From contig CAJSZV010000010.1 of the NCBI GenBank assembly GCA_910574345.1, positions 124,001 through 188,000 of the forward strand: a stretch of 64,000 nt of DNA. The letters run 5' to 3'. The stretch is from Clostridiaceae bacterium (GTDB lineage Bacteria > Bacillota > Clostridia > Lachnospirales > Lachnospiraceae). The position numbers and the translations under genes were made by a program. Below are positions 8,418 to 16,486 of the stretch, one piece after another (positions within the stretch are counted from its first letter, which is position 1; every line of letters starts with the position of its first letter). The notes beneath the pieces were generated by a model. It searched no databases. It was given only the letters and a program-made list of their open reading frames with translations, and was not told the origin of the DNA.

Positions 8418-9950
8418 ATGAAGACAATTCTTGTTCTGAATATGGGTATGAAAAGTATCCGGAGCATTATCTTTGACAGCGAAGGCAATAAACTGGCCTC
8501 ATATGCTGTGCCCATAGAAACCTCCCTTACCGGCGATACAGTCACCCAAGCTCCCTCAGAGTGGTGGGAAAAGGCATGTAGAGTGATACAAGAGGTTCTG
8601 GCAGATGTAGGGGCTATTCTCATTGACTATCTGACTGTGACTACATCCTCGTCCTGTCTGGTTTGTGTGGATAAGGAAGGAGAGGCTCTCCTTCCCTGTA
8701 TGATGGTATCGGATAAGAGAGCCGTGAAAGAAAGCGCTCTACTAAAAGATGCAGAAGCCTTTGAGAAAGTAAAGAAAAGGACAGGGCTGGGTTCTGACCC
8801 CTCCCTGATGATTCCAAAAGCTTTATGGGTGAAGAGAAATAAGCCGGAAAAGTTTAATCAGGTACATAAATTATTATCACCCAATGACTTTCTTATTGCA
8901 AAATTTACCGGACAGTACGTAACCGATTATATGAATGCTCAGAAATGGCATTATGATCTGGAACATGGTGAATATCCCTTGGAATTTCTGCAGGAAGTGG
9001 GAATTCATAAACAGCTTCTTCCAGAAGTAGTGGTTCCCGGCACTTATGTGGGGAATGTGCTGCCTGGGGCGGCGAGGGAAACGGGACTTTCCACAAAAAC
9101 ACAGGTAATCGCAACTACTTATGATGCCATATGTTCTTTTATCGGCAGCGGTGCCTTAAATGAAGGGGAGGCAAGCGATGTTTCGGGAACCGTTACTGTA
9201 TTTCGTGCAGCATCCCAGAGGAAGATAGAAAAGCCGTTGGAGAAGATCCAGCAGCTTCCTTATTATGAGGGCGGTATTCATATCGTAGGCGGTTCCAACA
9301 ATCTGGGAGGCGGTTTGATCGAATGGGTAAAGCAGTGCTATTACCAGAACGAGTTCCTTCCCTATGAACTTATGGAAAAAGATGCAGGAGAGGCTTCCTT
9401 AGGAGCAGGCGGTATCATTTTTCTTCCCTATCTTCTGGGAGAGAGGGCGCCTGTCTGGGACAACTGCGCCAGAGGTGTGTTTTTTGGTCTGGAACGAATG
9501 CATACCAGAAAGGAAATGACAAGAGCCGTATTTGAAAGTGCAGGATTCATAGACCTGGATATGATCGGAGCTATTGAAGAGGCGGGGCTGCCGGTTCATA
9601 CCATCCGGCTTTCAGGAGGACTGGCCCGGCTGAATTTGATTTCTCAGATAAAAGCGGATATTACAGGGCGACAGGTCTGGGTGCTCTCGGAATTTGAGAC
9701 TACAGCCACAGGGGCAGCTATGATCGCACTTTATGGACAGGGAGTTTATAAGTCTTTGCAGGAGGCAGTAGAACAATTCGTGCAGGTTCGTATGATTATC
9801 AGGCCAAATCAGAGAAATCATGAAAAATACAGAGAGCTGTATCAATTATATAAGGAGACCTACCACACTTTAAAACCCTTGTTCCCAAAGAGAATGGAAC
9901 TGACAGAACGTTTATACGGAGGGAAAAGGATTAAGATAGAGAATCTTTGA
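8418..9950 (+). CDS. FGGY-family carbohydrate kinase (xylulokinase-like)
   Basis: A 510-aa FGGY kinase. The N-terminal ATPase motif (ILVLNMGMKSIRSIIFDSEG) departs from the usual D-x-G-T because Asp is replaced by Asn. The second domain has DVSGTVTVFRAAS, the loop LGAGGIIFLPYLLGERAPVWD, and RLSGGLARLNLISQIKADITGRQV, which matches the FGGY signature including GG-A-R-S/N. The substrate is probably a ketose or polyol made or used by the aldolase next door, but cannot be named. The Asn in the first motif raises the possibility of reduced or altered activity. It is translationally close to both neighbours. Confidence 0.85.
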   Translation: MKTILVLNMGMKSIRSIIFDSEGNKLASYAVPIETSLTGDTVTQAPSEWWEKACRVIQEVLADVGAILIDYLTVTTSSSCLVCVDKEGEALLPCMMVSDKRAVKESALLKDAEAFEKVKKRTGLGSDPSLMIPKALWVKRNKPEKFNQVHKLLSPNDFLIAKFTGQYVTDYMNAQKWHYDLEHGEYPLEFLQEVGIHKQLLPEVVVPGTYVGNVLPGAARETGLSTKTQVIATTYDAICSFIGSGALNEGEASDVSGTVTVFRAASQRKIEKPLEKIQQLPYYEGGIHIVGGSNNLGGGLIEWVKQCYYQNEFLPYELMEKDAGEASLGAGGIIFLPYLLGERAPVWDNCARGVFFGLERMHTRKEMTRAVFESAGFIDLDMIGAIEEAGLPVHTIRLSGGLARLNLISQIKADITGRQVWVLSEFETTATGAAMIALYGQGVYKSLQEAVEQFVQVRMIIRPNQRNHEKYRELYQLYKETYHTLKPLFPKRMELTERLYGGKRIKIENL

Positions 9951-9963
9951 TAAAGGGGAGCTT

Positions 9964-11115
9964 ATGGAACCATACCAGTTAAATATTCCGACAAAAGTTT
10001 ATTTTGGAAGAGATATATGGAGAGAAGCGGTGAAAGCTTTGGAATCCTTCCTTAAGGGAAATATTATGCTTGTGACTACTGGGCGCTCTCTGACCCGCCT
10101 TGGTTACGTTGAAGAACTGGCAGAAACTATAAGAAAATGTTCTTCGGCAGAGCATGTAATAATTTTTGATGGGGTCAGTGCCAATCCTAAACTTTCAGAG
10201 GTGAGAAAAGGGATTCAGTGGGGAAAAGAAAACGGAATAGATATGATCCTGGGCTTTGGCGGAGGGAGCGCTATGGACGCGGCAAAAGCCATAGCAGCCG
10301 GTGTGGGTATTGAAGAGGATATTGGAGAGCTTTTCTATGGCGGGAAAGAGCCAGGAAAGAACACCTTGCCCGTAATCGCTATCCCCACAACAGCCGGAAC
10401 AGGAAGCGAGCTGAGCAAGGCTGCTATTATCACAGATGAACAGACCAGGAAAAAGGGAGGGATCCGGGGAACAGCTCTTTATCCCAAGGCTGCTATTGTG
10501 GATTCCTTATTTACAGATTCCGTACCTTTTCGGGTGACTATGGAAACGGGTTTTGACGTGTTTGCCCATGGGATGGAAAGCTATTTGTCTCTGGCGGGCT
10601 CCCCGTATACCAGAATGCAGTCCGAGTGTGGAATTCAGATTGTCGGAAAATATCTTCCGCGCCTAGCCCTTGATCTGGAGGATAAGGAGGCAAGAGACAA
10701 GTTAAGCTTTGCCAGTATGATTATGGGGATCAACTTGGGAAATGCCAGTACCTGCCTCCCTCACAGACTTCAGTACCCTTTAGGAGCTCATACAGATACC
10801 AGCCACGGAGCGGGGTTAGCCGTTCTTTTTACGGCGTGGATAAACTGGGAATATGAATATGCTCCGGCTATGGTGGAGAGAGGAATCAGCCTGCTGATGG
10901 GGCAGGAAATCTGTGGGAAACAGGCATGCAGGGAAAAAATCCGTTGTTTTATAGAAAAGCTGGGTCTTCCCTTGTCTTTGAAAGAGTTAGGGGTAGAAAA
11001 AGAGCTTTTGCCAGTTATGGCGTCTGAGGTGACAGGAAATGTGAAAAATGATCTGGCGGCACAGGAAGAAGAGATCATTACGAAATTATATGCCATGTCT
11101 TTTGACCGAGAGTAA
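9964..11115 (+). CDS. Iron-containing alcohol dehydrogenase
   Basis: A 383-aa group III metal-dependent dehydrogenase. It shows the NAD(P)-binding GFGGGSAMDAAKAIA near 95-110, the PTTAGTGSELSKAAIITD signature, and metal ligands in FDVFAHGMESYLS and in PHRLQYPLGAHTDTSHGAGLAVL. It would interconvert a carbonyl and an alcohol, here most likely the reduction of a sugar or triose phosphate to a polyol. It has a good RBS (AAGGGGAG) and sits between the sugar kinase and the nucleotidyltransferase. Enzymes of this family also reduce phosphonoacetaldehyde in phosphonate pathways, but no PEP mutase is seen in this window. Confidence 0.9.
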   Translation: MEPYQLNIPTKVYFGRDIWREAVKALESFLKGNIMLVTTGRSLTRLGYVEELAETIRKCSSAEHVIIFDGVSANPKLSEVRKGIQWGKENGIDMILGFGGGSAMDAAKAIAAGVGIEEDIGELFYGGKEPGKNTLPVIAIPTTAGTGSELSKAAIITDEQTRKKGGIRGTALYPKAAIVDSLFTDSVPFRVTMETGFDVFAHGMESYLSLAGSPYTRMQSECGIQIVGKYLPRLALDLEDKEARDKLSFASMIMGINLGNASTCLPHRLQYPLGAHTDTSHGAGLAVLFTAWINWEYEYAPAMVERGISLLMGQEICGKQACREKIRCFIEKLGLPLSLKELGVEKELLPVMASEVTGNVKNDLAAQEEEIITKLYAMSFDRE

Positions 11116-11182
11116 AAATGAAATGGAATGAGAAGAACCAGACAAAAACTCTCTGAGTAGCTATACAGGAGGAAGGGAATCT

Positions 11183-11920
11183 ATGCAGGCGATCATCATG
11201 GCTGCCGGAAAGGGCAGCAGGCTGGGAAAAATCACCGAAGGAAAGCCAAAATCTTTCGCAGAGATAAAGGGAAAGAAATTGATTGAGTATAATCTGCAGC
11301 TTTTAAAAAAGTATGGGATTGAAGAGATCTTTATTGTGACTGGGTATTGCTGTGAAGCATTTGAGAAGCTGACAGAGAATATGGAGGGAGTACATCTGAT
11401 CTACAATCCTTTTTATGAGATGATGAATGTACTGGGATCTTTTTACATAGGAATGGAGGCTTTGAAAGATGATTTTATCTACCTCCATGCAGATACTCTG
11501 TGTGAGCCGGCTATATTTGAAAAGCTGGTTTATATAGCTTCAGACGCGGACGCAGTTCTCCCCGTGGATTACGGTCCCTGTAATGAGGAGGCAATGAAGG
11601 TGAAAACCACAGAGGAGAATATTGTACAAATCACCAAGGAAATGCCGGTGGAGGAGGCTGAGGGAGAGTTTATTGGCATGGCCGCCTTTCGCCGGGAGCT
11701 GATACCAGATCTCAAGGCTAAGACAAAAAGCCTTCTACGAGAAAAGAAGTTCAGCGAATATTTTGAAAGTGCCGTTCAAAGGCTCATTGACGAAGAAGAT
11801 TACCGGGTTAAAGCAGTTCCCACAGCAGGCGCTTTCTGGACAGAGATTGATTTTATGGAGGATTATGAAAAAGCGGCGGCCTGTATACCGGAGAGTCTGA
11901 CAGAGATTTTTGCAGAATAG
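11183..11920 (+). CDS. Sugar/choline-phosphate-type nucleotidyltransferase (LicC-like)
   Basis: A 245-aa NTP transferase. MAAGKGSRLGKITEGKPKSF is the nucleotide-binding G-x-G-x-R...KP signature. It is followed by YNPFYEMMNVLGSFY, a segment characteristic of LicC-type CTP:phosphocholine and related cytidylyltransferases, and by the metal-binding DFIYLHADTL. It would make a CDP-linked alcohol or sugar. It has a very strong RBS (AGGAGGAAGG). Directly downstream is a glycerophosphotransferase-like gene that could use the CDP product. A UDP-sugar or phosphonate substrate cannot be excluded from sequence. Confidence 0.85.
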   Translation: MQAIIMAAGKGSRLGKITEGKPKSFAEIKGKKLIEYNLQLLKKYGIEEIFIVTGYCCEAFEKLTENMEGVHLIYNPFYEMMNVLGSFYIGMEALKDDFIYLHADTLCEPAIFEKLVYIASDADAVLPVDYGPCNEEAMKVKTTEENIVQITKEMPVEEAEGEFIGMAAFRRELIPDLKAKTKSLLREKKFSEYFESAVQRLIDEEDYRVKAVPTAGAFWTEIDFMEDYEKAAACIPESLTEIFAE

Positions 11921-12019
11921 CATCCCTATTGGCGTAAAGCAAAAGGCGGCGAAGGGAATGGCATAAGGAAGAATTATGGTATTTTTGGCAGATAAATTCA
12001 CACAAGGAAATGGTAGAAA

Positions 12020-13246
12020 ATGGGATATAACGAGAAAAGCGATTTATCAGAAAGAATTTATATTGGTAAGCGGAGAGGGAAGGCATTTCTCCACGGCCTG
12101 GCGTTTGATCTGTGCCGGATATTCCCTGTGAATCCAAAGAAGGTTGTCATGTGGACTTTTGAGTGTGGAGGCGGGTATGGTTGCAGCCCTAAATACGTGG
12201 CGGAAGAAATACTAAGGCAGAACAGAGAAGGAAAGGCACATTATAAGATTGTCTGGCTCATGAATGATACGGACAAGGAGTTTCCTAGGGAGATAAAAAA
12301 AGTAAAGAATACTCTTTGGCGAAGGGCCTATCATCTGTCCACTGCCGGAACCTGGGTCAGCAACACCAGAACCTTCTACGGCACCAAAAAGAGAAAGAAT
12401 CAGTGTTATATTCAGACTTGGCATGCAACCATGTGTATTAAGCCTATCGGAAAATACAGGGGAAGCCTTCTGCCTAAGATGGCATACATTGTCAGTAAAT
12501 ATGATTCCAGTCTTATTGACTATGTGCTGTCTGGTTCAAAATGGTGTGATCACATGTACCGGAAGGGGCTGATCTATAAGGGAAAGATTGTGAGGACGGG
12601 AACCCCCAGATGCGATGTACTCATAAACCAAAAGGAGGAGAAGCACAGGCAGATGAGGGAGGAATACGAGATTCCTCAGGAAGCAAAAATCCTGTTGTAT
12701 GCGCCTACTTTCCGGGGTGGAAGTCAAAAGGGAAAGCGGTCAGTGAATGTGGAGGAGACAACTGTTGATTTTAAACGTCTCACAGAAAGTCTGGAGAAAA
12801 GGTTTGGTGGTCAGTGGTACATATTCTTGCGGCTTCATCCCCAGCTGGCAGCAAAGATGGAGGCGCTTCACACCGGACAGACATCTGACCGACTCATTGA
12901 CGTGAGCCAGAGACCGGACATGAATGAGATCATCGCCGGAACTGATGCATTTCTGACTGACTATTCCAGTGCTGTTTTCGAGGCGGCTATGGCTGGAGTC
13001 CCCGGATTCATCTATGCAGATGATTTGGAAGAGTATGTAAAAGACCGGGGAGATCTGATGTTTGATATGAAGAAACTGCCTTTCCCCGTGGCTTTGGATA
13101 ATGACAGCCTGATGAGAAATATCGCAGAGTTTGACAGCGAGAAGTATGAGCGGGATGTAAAGGTATTTATGAAGAAGGTGGGGAACGAGGAAGACGGAAA
13201 GGCCAGCGGGAGAGTTGTGGAGTTGATAAGAAGGGGGAAAGTTTGA
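12020..13246 (+). CDS. CDP-glycerol glycerophosphotransferase family protein (TagB/TagF type)
   Basis: A 408-aa protein matching the CDP-glycerol:poly(glycerophosphate) glycerophosphotransferase family: VVMWTFECGGGYGCSPKYVAEEIL, IVWLMND, AGTWVSNTRTF, CYIQTWHATMCIK with the conserved W-H segment, GTPRCDVL, ILLYAPTFRG, WYIFLRLHPQL, and DAFLTDYSSAVFEAAMAGVPGFIY. It transfers an alditol phosphate from its CDP donor to an acceptor, giving a teichoic-acid-like phosphodiester. It is placed right after the CDP-forming enzyme. An upstream ATG at 12012 is closed after a few codons by TAA, so 12020 is the start. It is probably a membrane-associated cytoplasmic enzyme. Confidence 0.9.
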   Translation: MGYNEKSDLSERIYIGKRRGKAFLHGLAFDLCRIFPVNPKKVVMWTFECGGGYGCSPKYVAEEILRQNREGKAHYKIVWLMNDTDKEFPREIKKVKNTLWRRAYHLSTAGTWVSNTRTFYGTKKRKNQCYIQTWHATMCIKPIGKYRGSLLPKMAYIVSKYDSSLIDYVLSGSKWCDHMYRKGLIYKGKIVRTGTPRCDVLINQKEEKHRQMREEYEIPQEAKILLYAPTFRGGSQKGKRSVNVEETTVDFKRLTESLEKRFGGQWYIFLRLHPQLAAKMEALHTGQTSDRLIDVSQRPDMNEIIAGTDAFLTDYSSAVFEAAMAGVPGFIYADDLEEYVKDRGDLMFDMKKLPFPVALDNDSLMRNIAEFDSEKYERDVKVFMKKVGNEEDGKASGRVVELIRRGKV

Positions 13247-13312
13247 AACAAATAAGTAGAAGTAGTCAATTTTATCAGAAAATAATATGAGAGAAAGGTA
13301 ATATGAAAACGA

Positions 13313-14215
13313 ATGGTTACAGATTATCAAAAAATCAAAAGGGCGATTGAACACATACTGGATTCCGGTAAGAAAAATTTTATTATCTATCCATATGGTG
13401 AGTATGGTGTGATTACAAAACAGATCCTGAATCACAGTTTTGGTATTATGGAAAAATATGTGGTTGATAATAAGCTTTCCCAATACAATTCTGAAATACA
13501 ATGTCTGGATTATTTTCAATATCTGAATACTGTAGAATTTACTGTTTTATTTACCTGTGCAAATCCTGATGTTTATGAAGAAGTTCGTCACAATATAGCA
13601 AAATATTTTCCAGAGAGCAGTATTGTAGATTTATGTGAGGATATAAGGCCTGGGGGGGGGCAAAACGAAAAACATACAATATGTGGGAAATACAGTTATG
13701 GACCATTATGTAATCACTGGCTGGTAGAGTCTGTTGGCGCTTTTTGCAGTTTTGCTCCTGGTTCGGATGTTACTGAAAATCATCCAATACAATATATATC
13801 AACTCATCTCTTTTTGTATTACGGGGGAGATAAAGATATGATACATAAAAGATGGGAGGAATTAAACGGAAAACCGGGATATTTTCCAGGAGTAACTCCC
13901 CGGGGAGATAACCATAAGTTTAAGAAAATACAAATTGGAAATGATGTCTGGCTGGGGAAAAATGTGATTATTACAAACAGTTCCAATATAGGAAACGGCG
14001 TTATTGCAGGGGCGGGAGCAGTGATCACAAAGGATGTGCCGGATTACGCGGTTGTGGCGGGGATTCCAGCAAGAATTATAAGATATCGATATACAGAGGA
14101 ACAGATAAAGGCTTTGAATAAGATTGCATGGTGGAACTGGACGGATGAAAAGATACGAGAATGTTATGATGATTTTTATTTGGATATAGAGGACTTTATT
14201 CGAAAGTTTTTATAG
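13313..14215 (+). CDS. Hexapeptide-repeat acyltransferase with N-terminal Rossmann-like domain, containing a G9 tract
   Basis: A 300-aa protein. Residues about 18-100 are a Rossmann-like module (NFIIYPYGEYGVITKQIL, KYVVDNK). From about residue 125 comes a left-handed beta-helix acetyltransferase of the CatB/LbH type (GSDVTENHPIQYIS, IQIGNDVWLGKNVIITNSSNIGNGVIAGAGAVITKDVPDYAVVAGIPA). It likely O- or N-acetylates a glycan precursor. A run of nine G residues (13652-13660) lies between the domains, coding for Pro-Gly-Gly-Gly; slippage would remove the catalytic part. The start is uncertain: the best-placed RBS (GAGAAAGG) serves ATG 13302, a different frame that ends after 15 codons. Confidence 0.8.
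   Translation: MVTDYQKIKRAIEHILDSGKKNFIIYPYGEYGVITKQILNHSFGIMEKYVVDNKLSQYNSEIQCLDYFQYLNTVEFTVLFTCANPDVYEEVRHNIAKYFPESSIVDLCEDIRPGGGQNEKHTICGKYSYGPLCNHWLVESVGAFCSFAPGSDVTENHPIQYISTHLFLYYGGDKDMIHKRWEELNGKPGYFPGVTPRGDNHKFKKIQIGNDVWLGKNVIITNSSNIGNGVIAGAGAVITKDVPDYAVVAGIPARIIRYRYTEEQIKALNKIAWWNWTDEKIRECYDDFYLDIEDFIRKFL
13652..13660 (+). repeat. Homopolymeric G9 tract inside the acyltransferase gene
   Basis: Nine consecutive G residues after GGCCT. In AT-rich surroundings this is unexpected by chance. It lies at the linker between the Rossmann-like module and the acyltransferase domain, where a one-base change shifts the frame before the catalytic region. Confidence 0.85.
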
Positions 14216-14251
14216 TTTTATGATGAATGATACAGGATTAGGTGAATATGT

Positions 14252-15220
14252 ATGATGAAAAACAAGACAGGCACTCCCCTTATATCAGTAATAGTGCCGG
14301 TTTATAATCTTGAAAAGTATTTAGTTAGATGCATAGAAAGTATAATAGGACAGACATATAAAAACCTGGAAATCATATTGATAGATGATGGCTCAACGGA
14401 TACTTCCGGACAGATAATAGATGAATTTAAGAAAAAGGATAACCGGATTAAGGTAATTCATAAAGAAAACGGAGGAGAGAGTAATGCCAGGAATACAGGT
14501 CTGAGAATGGCCACTGGAGAGTATATTGCATTCTGTGATTGTGACGACTGGATGGATCTGGATATGTATGAGACACTGGCATGGGAGTTAAATCAAGAGA
14601 ATATTGATATGGCAGCATCTGGCTGGTATAAAGAAACGGATTCGTCAAGTCAGGAAATAAGAAATGCTTTGCCTGTAAATAGCCAAGTGTTTGGGAGAGA
14701 GGAATTATTAAAGTATTTATATATGAGGGATTCTTACCGTGGATTTGCTTATATGTGGGACAAGCTTTATAAGCGGGAGATTTTAAAGGATAAAGACGGA
14801 AACTGGATTCTGTTTCGTGAAGATCTGCGATTAGGTGGAGATGTACTTTATCTTGCAGAAGTGGCTTTGAATGTGAAAAGGGCTAAATATGTAGACCGGG
14901 CGTTTTACCATTATTATCAGCGGGATGAATCAGGATGCCATACAAAAGATGTAACAAAGCTCCGTGAATGGTTAAAAGCATATGAATTGATTCTTCAAAG
15001 ATTTGAGGAAGAACAAATTGATTATAAAACCAAGGATTATGTAAAGCGGTTTTTAGCATATCACAGCAGTAATGCGACAGAAATAGCGGCAGTTCAGGGG
15101 CAGAAAGAGGCCCAAAAAGAATTTCAGAGATTCATGGAGATGTATAAGCAAGAGTATATATCACTGAATGCACAATATCCGGAACGTATCAAAAGATATT
15201 GTGATTTGCTGGAAATATAA
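14252..15220 (+). CDS. Family 2 glycosyltransferase
   Basis: A 322-aa GT-A enzyme. The start PLISVIVPVYNLEKYLVRCIESIIGQTYKNLEIILIDDGSTD is a canonical GT2 N-terminus, followed by KENGGESNARNTGL and the DxD-like region FCDCDDWMD near 95. It moves a sugar from a nucleotide donor to a lipid-linked or growing glycan at the cytoplasmic membrane face. It is one of only two proteins in 13313-36450 without the shared Rossmann-like module. The donor sugar cannot be predicted. ATGATG offers two adjacent starts; the upstream AGGTG fits either. Confidence 0.9.
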   Translation: MMKNKTGTPLISVIVPVYNLEKYLVRCIESIIGQTYKNLEIILIDDGSTDTSGQIIDEFKKKDNRIKVIHKENGGESNARNTGLRMATGEYIAFCDCDDWMDLDMYETLAWELNQENIDMAASGWYKETDSSSQEIRNALPVNSQVFGREELLKYLYMRDSYRGFAYMWDKLYKREILKDKDGNWILFREDLRLGGDVLYLAEVALNVKRAKYVDRAFYHYYQRDESGCHTKDVTKLREWLKAYELILQRFEEEQIDYKTKDYVKRFLAYHSSNATEIAAVQGQKEAQKEFQRFMEMYKQEYISLNAQYPERIKRYCDLLEI

Positions 15221-15299
15221 ACTATTGTTCTGTTTCTTATTTACTTGAAGCAGAGTCTCGATTTTTCTGAAAGAAAAATGATATCTGAGGTGTTGGATT

Positions 15300-16469
15300 A
15301 TGAAATGGAAAAACAGAGGATATGAGTATGATCACATGTATGATCAAATCCGTGAGAAGAAAAGCTTTTATTTATTTGGAGCTGGCGATTATGGCCGGCA
15401 GTTTTTGAATGTGTTAGATAAAGAGATAGAGATCAAAGGATTTATTGACAATGATTTCTTAAAGCAGGGGAGTATGATTCAGGGAAAGAAATGCTATTCT
15501 TTGGAACAGATCACTCTTTCAGCAGATGAGGGAATCGTGGTTACCATGTCTCAGATCGCAAGAGTTGAGCCAATAGAGCAGTTAAAGAAATATGGATATA
15601 CAAAGAATGTCGATTTTTTTATCATTGAAGAGTTCCTTTCTGTGTACCATGTTTATAAAAATAACCAGGTTTACTTTTCAAGTATTTCTTTTTTGCCCAG
15701 CACAGCATGCAATCTAAACTGTAGAAATTGTCTGAATTTTAATCCTTTTGCAAAACAATTTTATGTACGGGAGTGGGAAGATTTGGTAAAGGACGTGGAT
15801 TTGTTTTTCTCCTGTGTGGATCGGATTATGCTGTTTCATATCAGTGGAGGAGAGCCTATGATCTATAAGCATACGGCTGATTTGGTTACATATATAGATA
15901 AGAATTATGGTGATCGGATTGATACATTACGTATGGTGACTAATGGAACGATTGTGCCAAGAGATGAGATGTTACAGAAGCTTGCAAAGTGCCGTCTTGA
16001 GATTACGGTGGATGATTATCGGGAGGCGGTGCCCCAATTTGCAGATCGGTTTGACCAGCTGACCAGGAAATTGGATGAGTATCATATAAAATACTATATT
16101 AACAAAGCAGATAGCTGGATTGACTTAGCACCAGAGAGAACGGATTATTCCCATTGGTCGGAGGAGCAGTTGGAGAAACACAGGGAAAGCTGCAGCCAGT
16201 CTTGGCAGGAATTGCGAGATGGAAAGCTTTATAGCTGTAACTATGCAGCGTATGCAACTGTGGCTGGTATTGCGGGGGAGCAGGATTTGGAAGAGGTTTA
16301 TGACCTGACAGACTTTGTGGTGGAAAAGAAAAAGGAACTAGTGGAGTTTCGATTAGGGTATACAACGAAGGGATATACAAATTTTTGTAAGAAATGCAGG
16401 GGATTTACACCGAAGAATTCGGAAAAGATGGAGCCAGCGGCGCAAGCAGGAGTACAGAATTCTGAATAA
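15300..16469 (+). CDS. Radical SAM protein with N-terminal Rossmann-like domain
   Basis: A 389-aa protein. Residues about 20-105 are the shared Rossmann-like module (SFYLFGAGDYGRQFLNVL, IKGFIDND). Residues about 125-350 are a radical SAM core with the cluster motif C137-x3-C141-x2-C144 (CNLNCRNC) and the SAM-binding SGGEPMIY. Further cysteines at about 298, 314, 368 and 371 (FCKKC) could hold a SPASM- or twitch-like auxiliary cluster. It probably carries out a radical modification of a sugar, lipid carrier or peptide for the glycan. The module at the N-terminus ties it to the neighbouring glycosyltransferases. The substrate is unknown. Confidence 0.85.
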   Translation: MKWKNRGYEYDHMYDQIREKKSFYLFGAGDYGRQFLNVLDKEIEIKGFIDNDFLKQGSMIQGKKCYSLEQITLSADEGIVVTMSQIARVEPIEQLKKYGYTKNVDFFIIEEFLSVYHVYKNNQVYFSSISFLPSTACNLNCRNCLNFNPFAKQFYVREWEDLVKDVDLFFSCVDRIMLFHISGGEPMIYKHTADLVTYIDKNYGDRIDTLRMVTNGTIVPRDEMLQKLAKCRLEITVDDYREAVPQFADRFDQLTRKLDEYHIKYYINKADSWIDLAPERTDYSHWSEEQLEKHRESCSQSWQELRDGKLYSCNYAAYATVAGIAGEQDLEEVYDLTDFVVEKKKELVEFRLGYTTKGYTNFCKKCRGFTPKNSEKMEPAAQAGVQNSE

Positions 16470-16486
16470 CAGAAAGGATTATAGCA

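Noticed and set aside
6171-11115. Phosphonate biosynthesis cluster
   Set aside because: An iron alcohol dehydrogenase and nucleotidyltransferase fit, but PEP mutase and phosphonopyruvate decarboxylase are not present.
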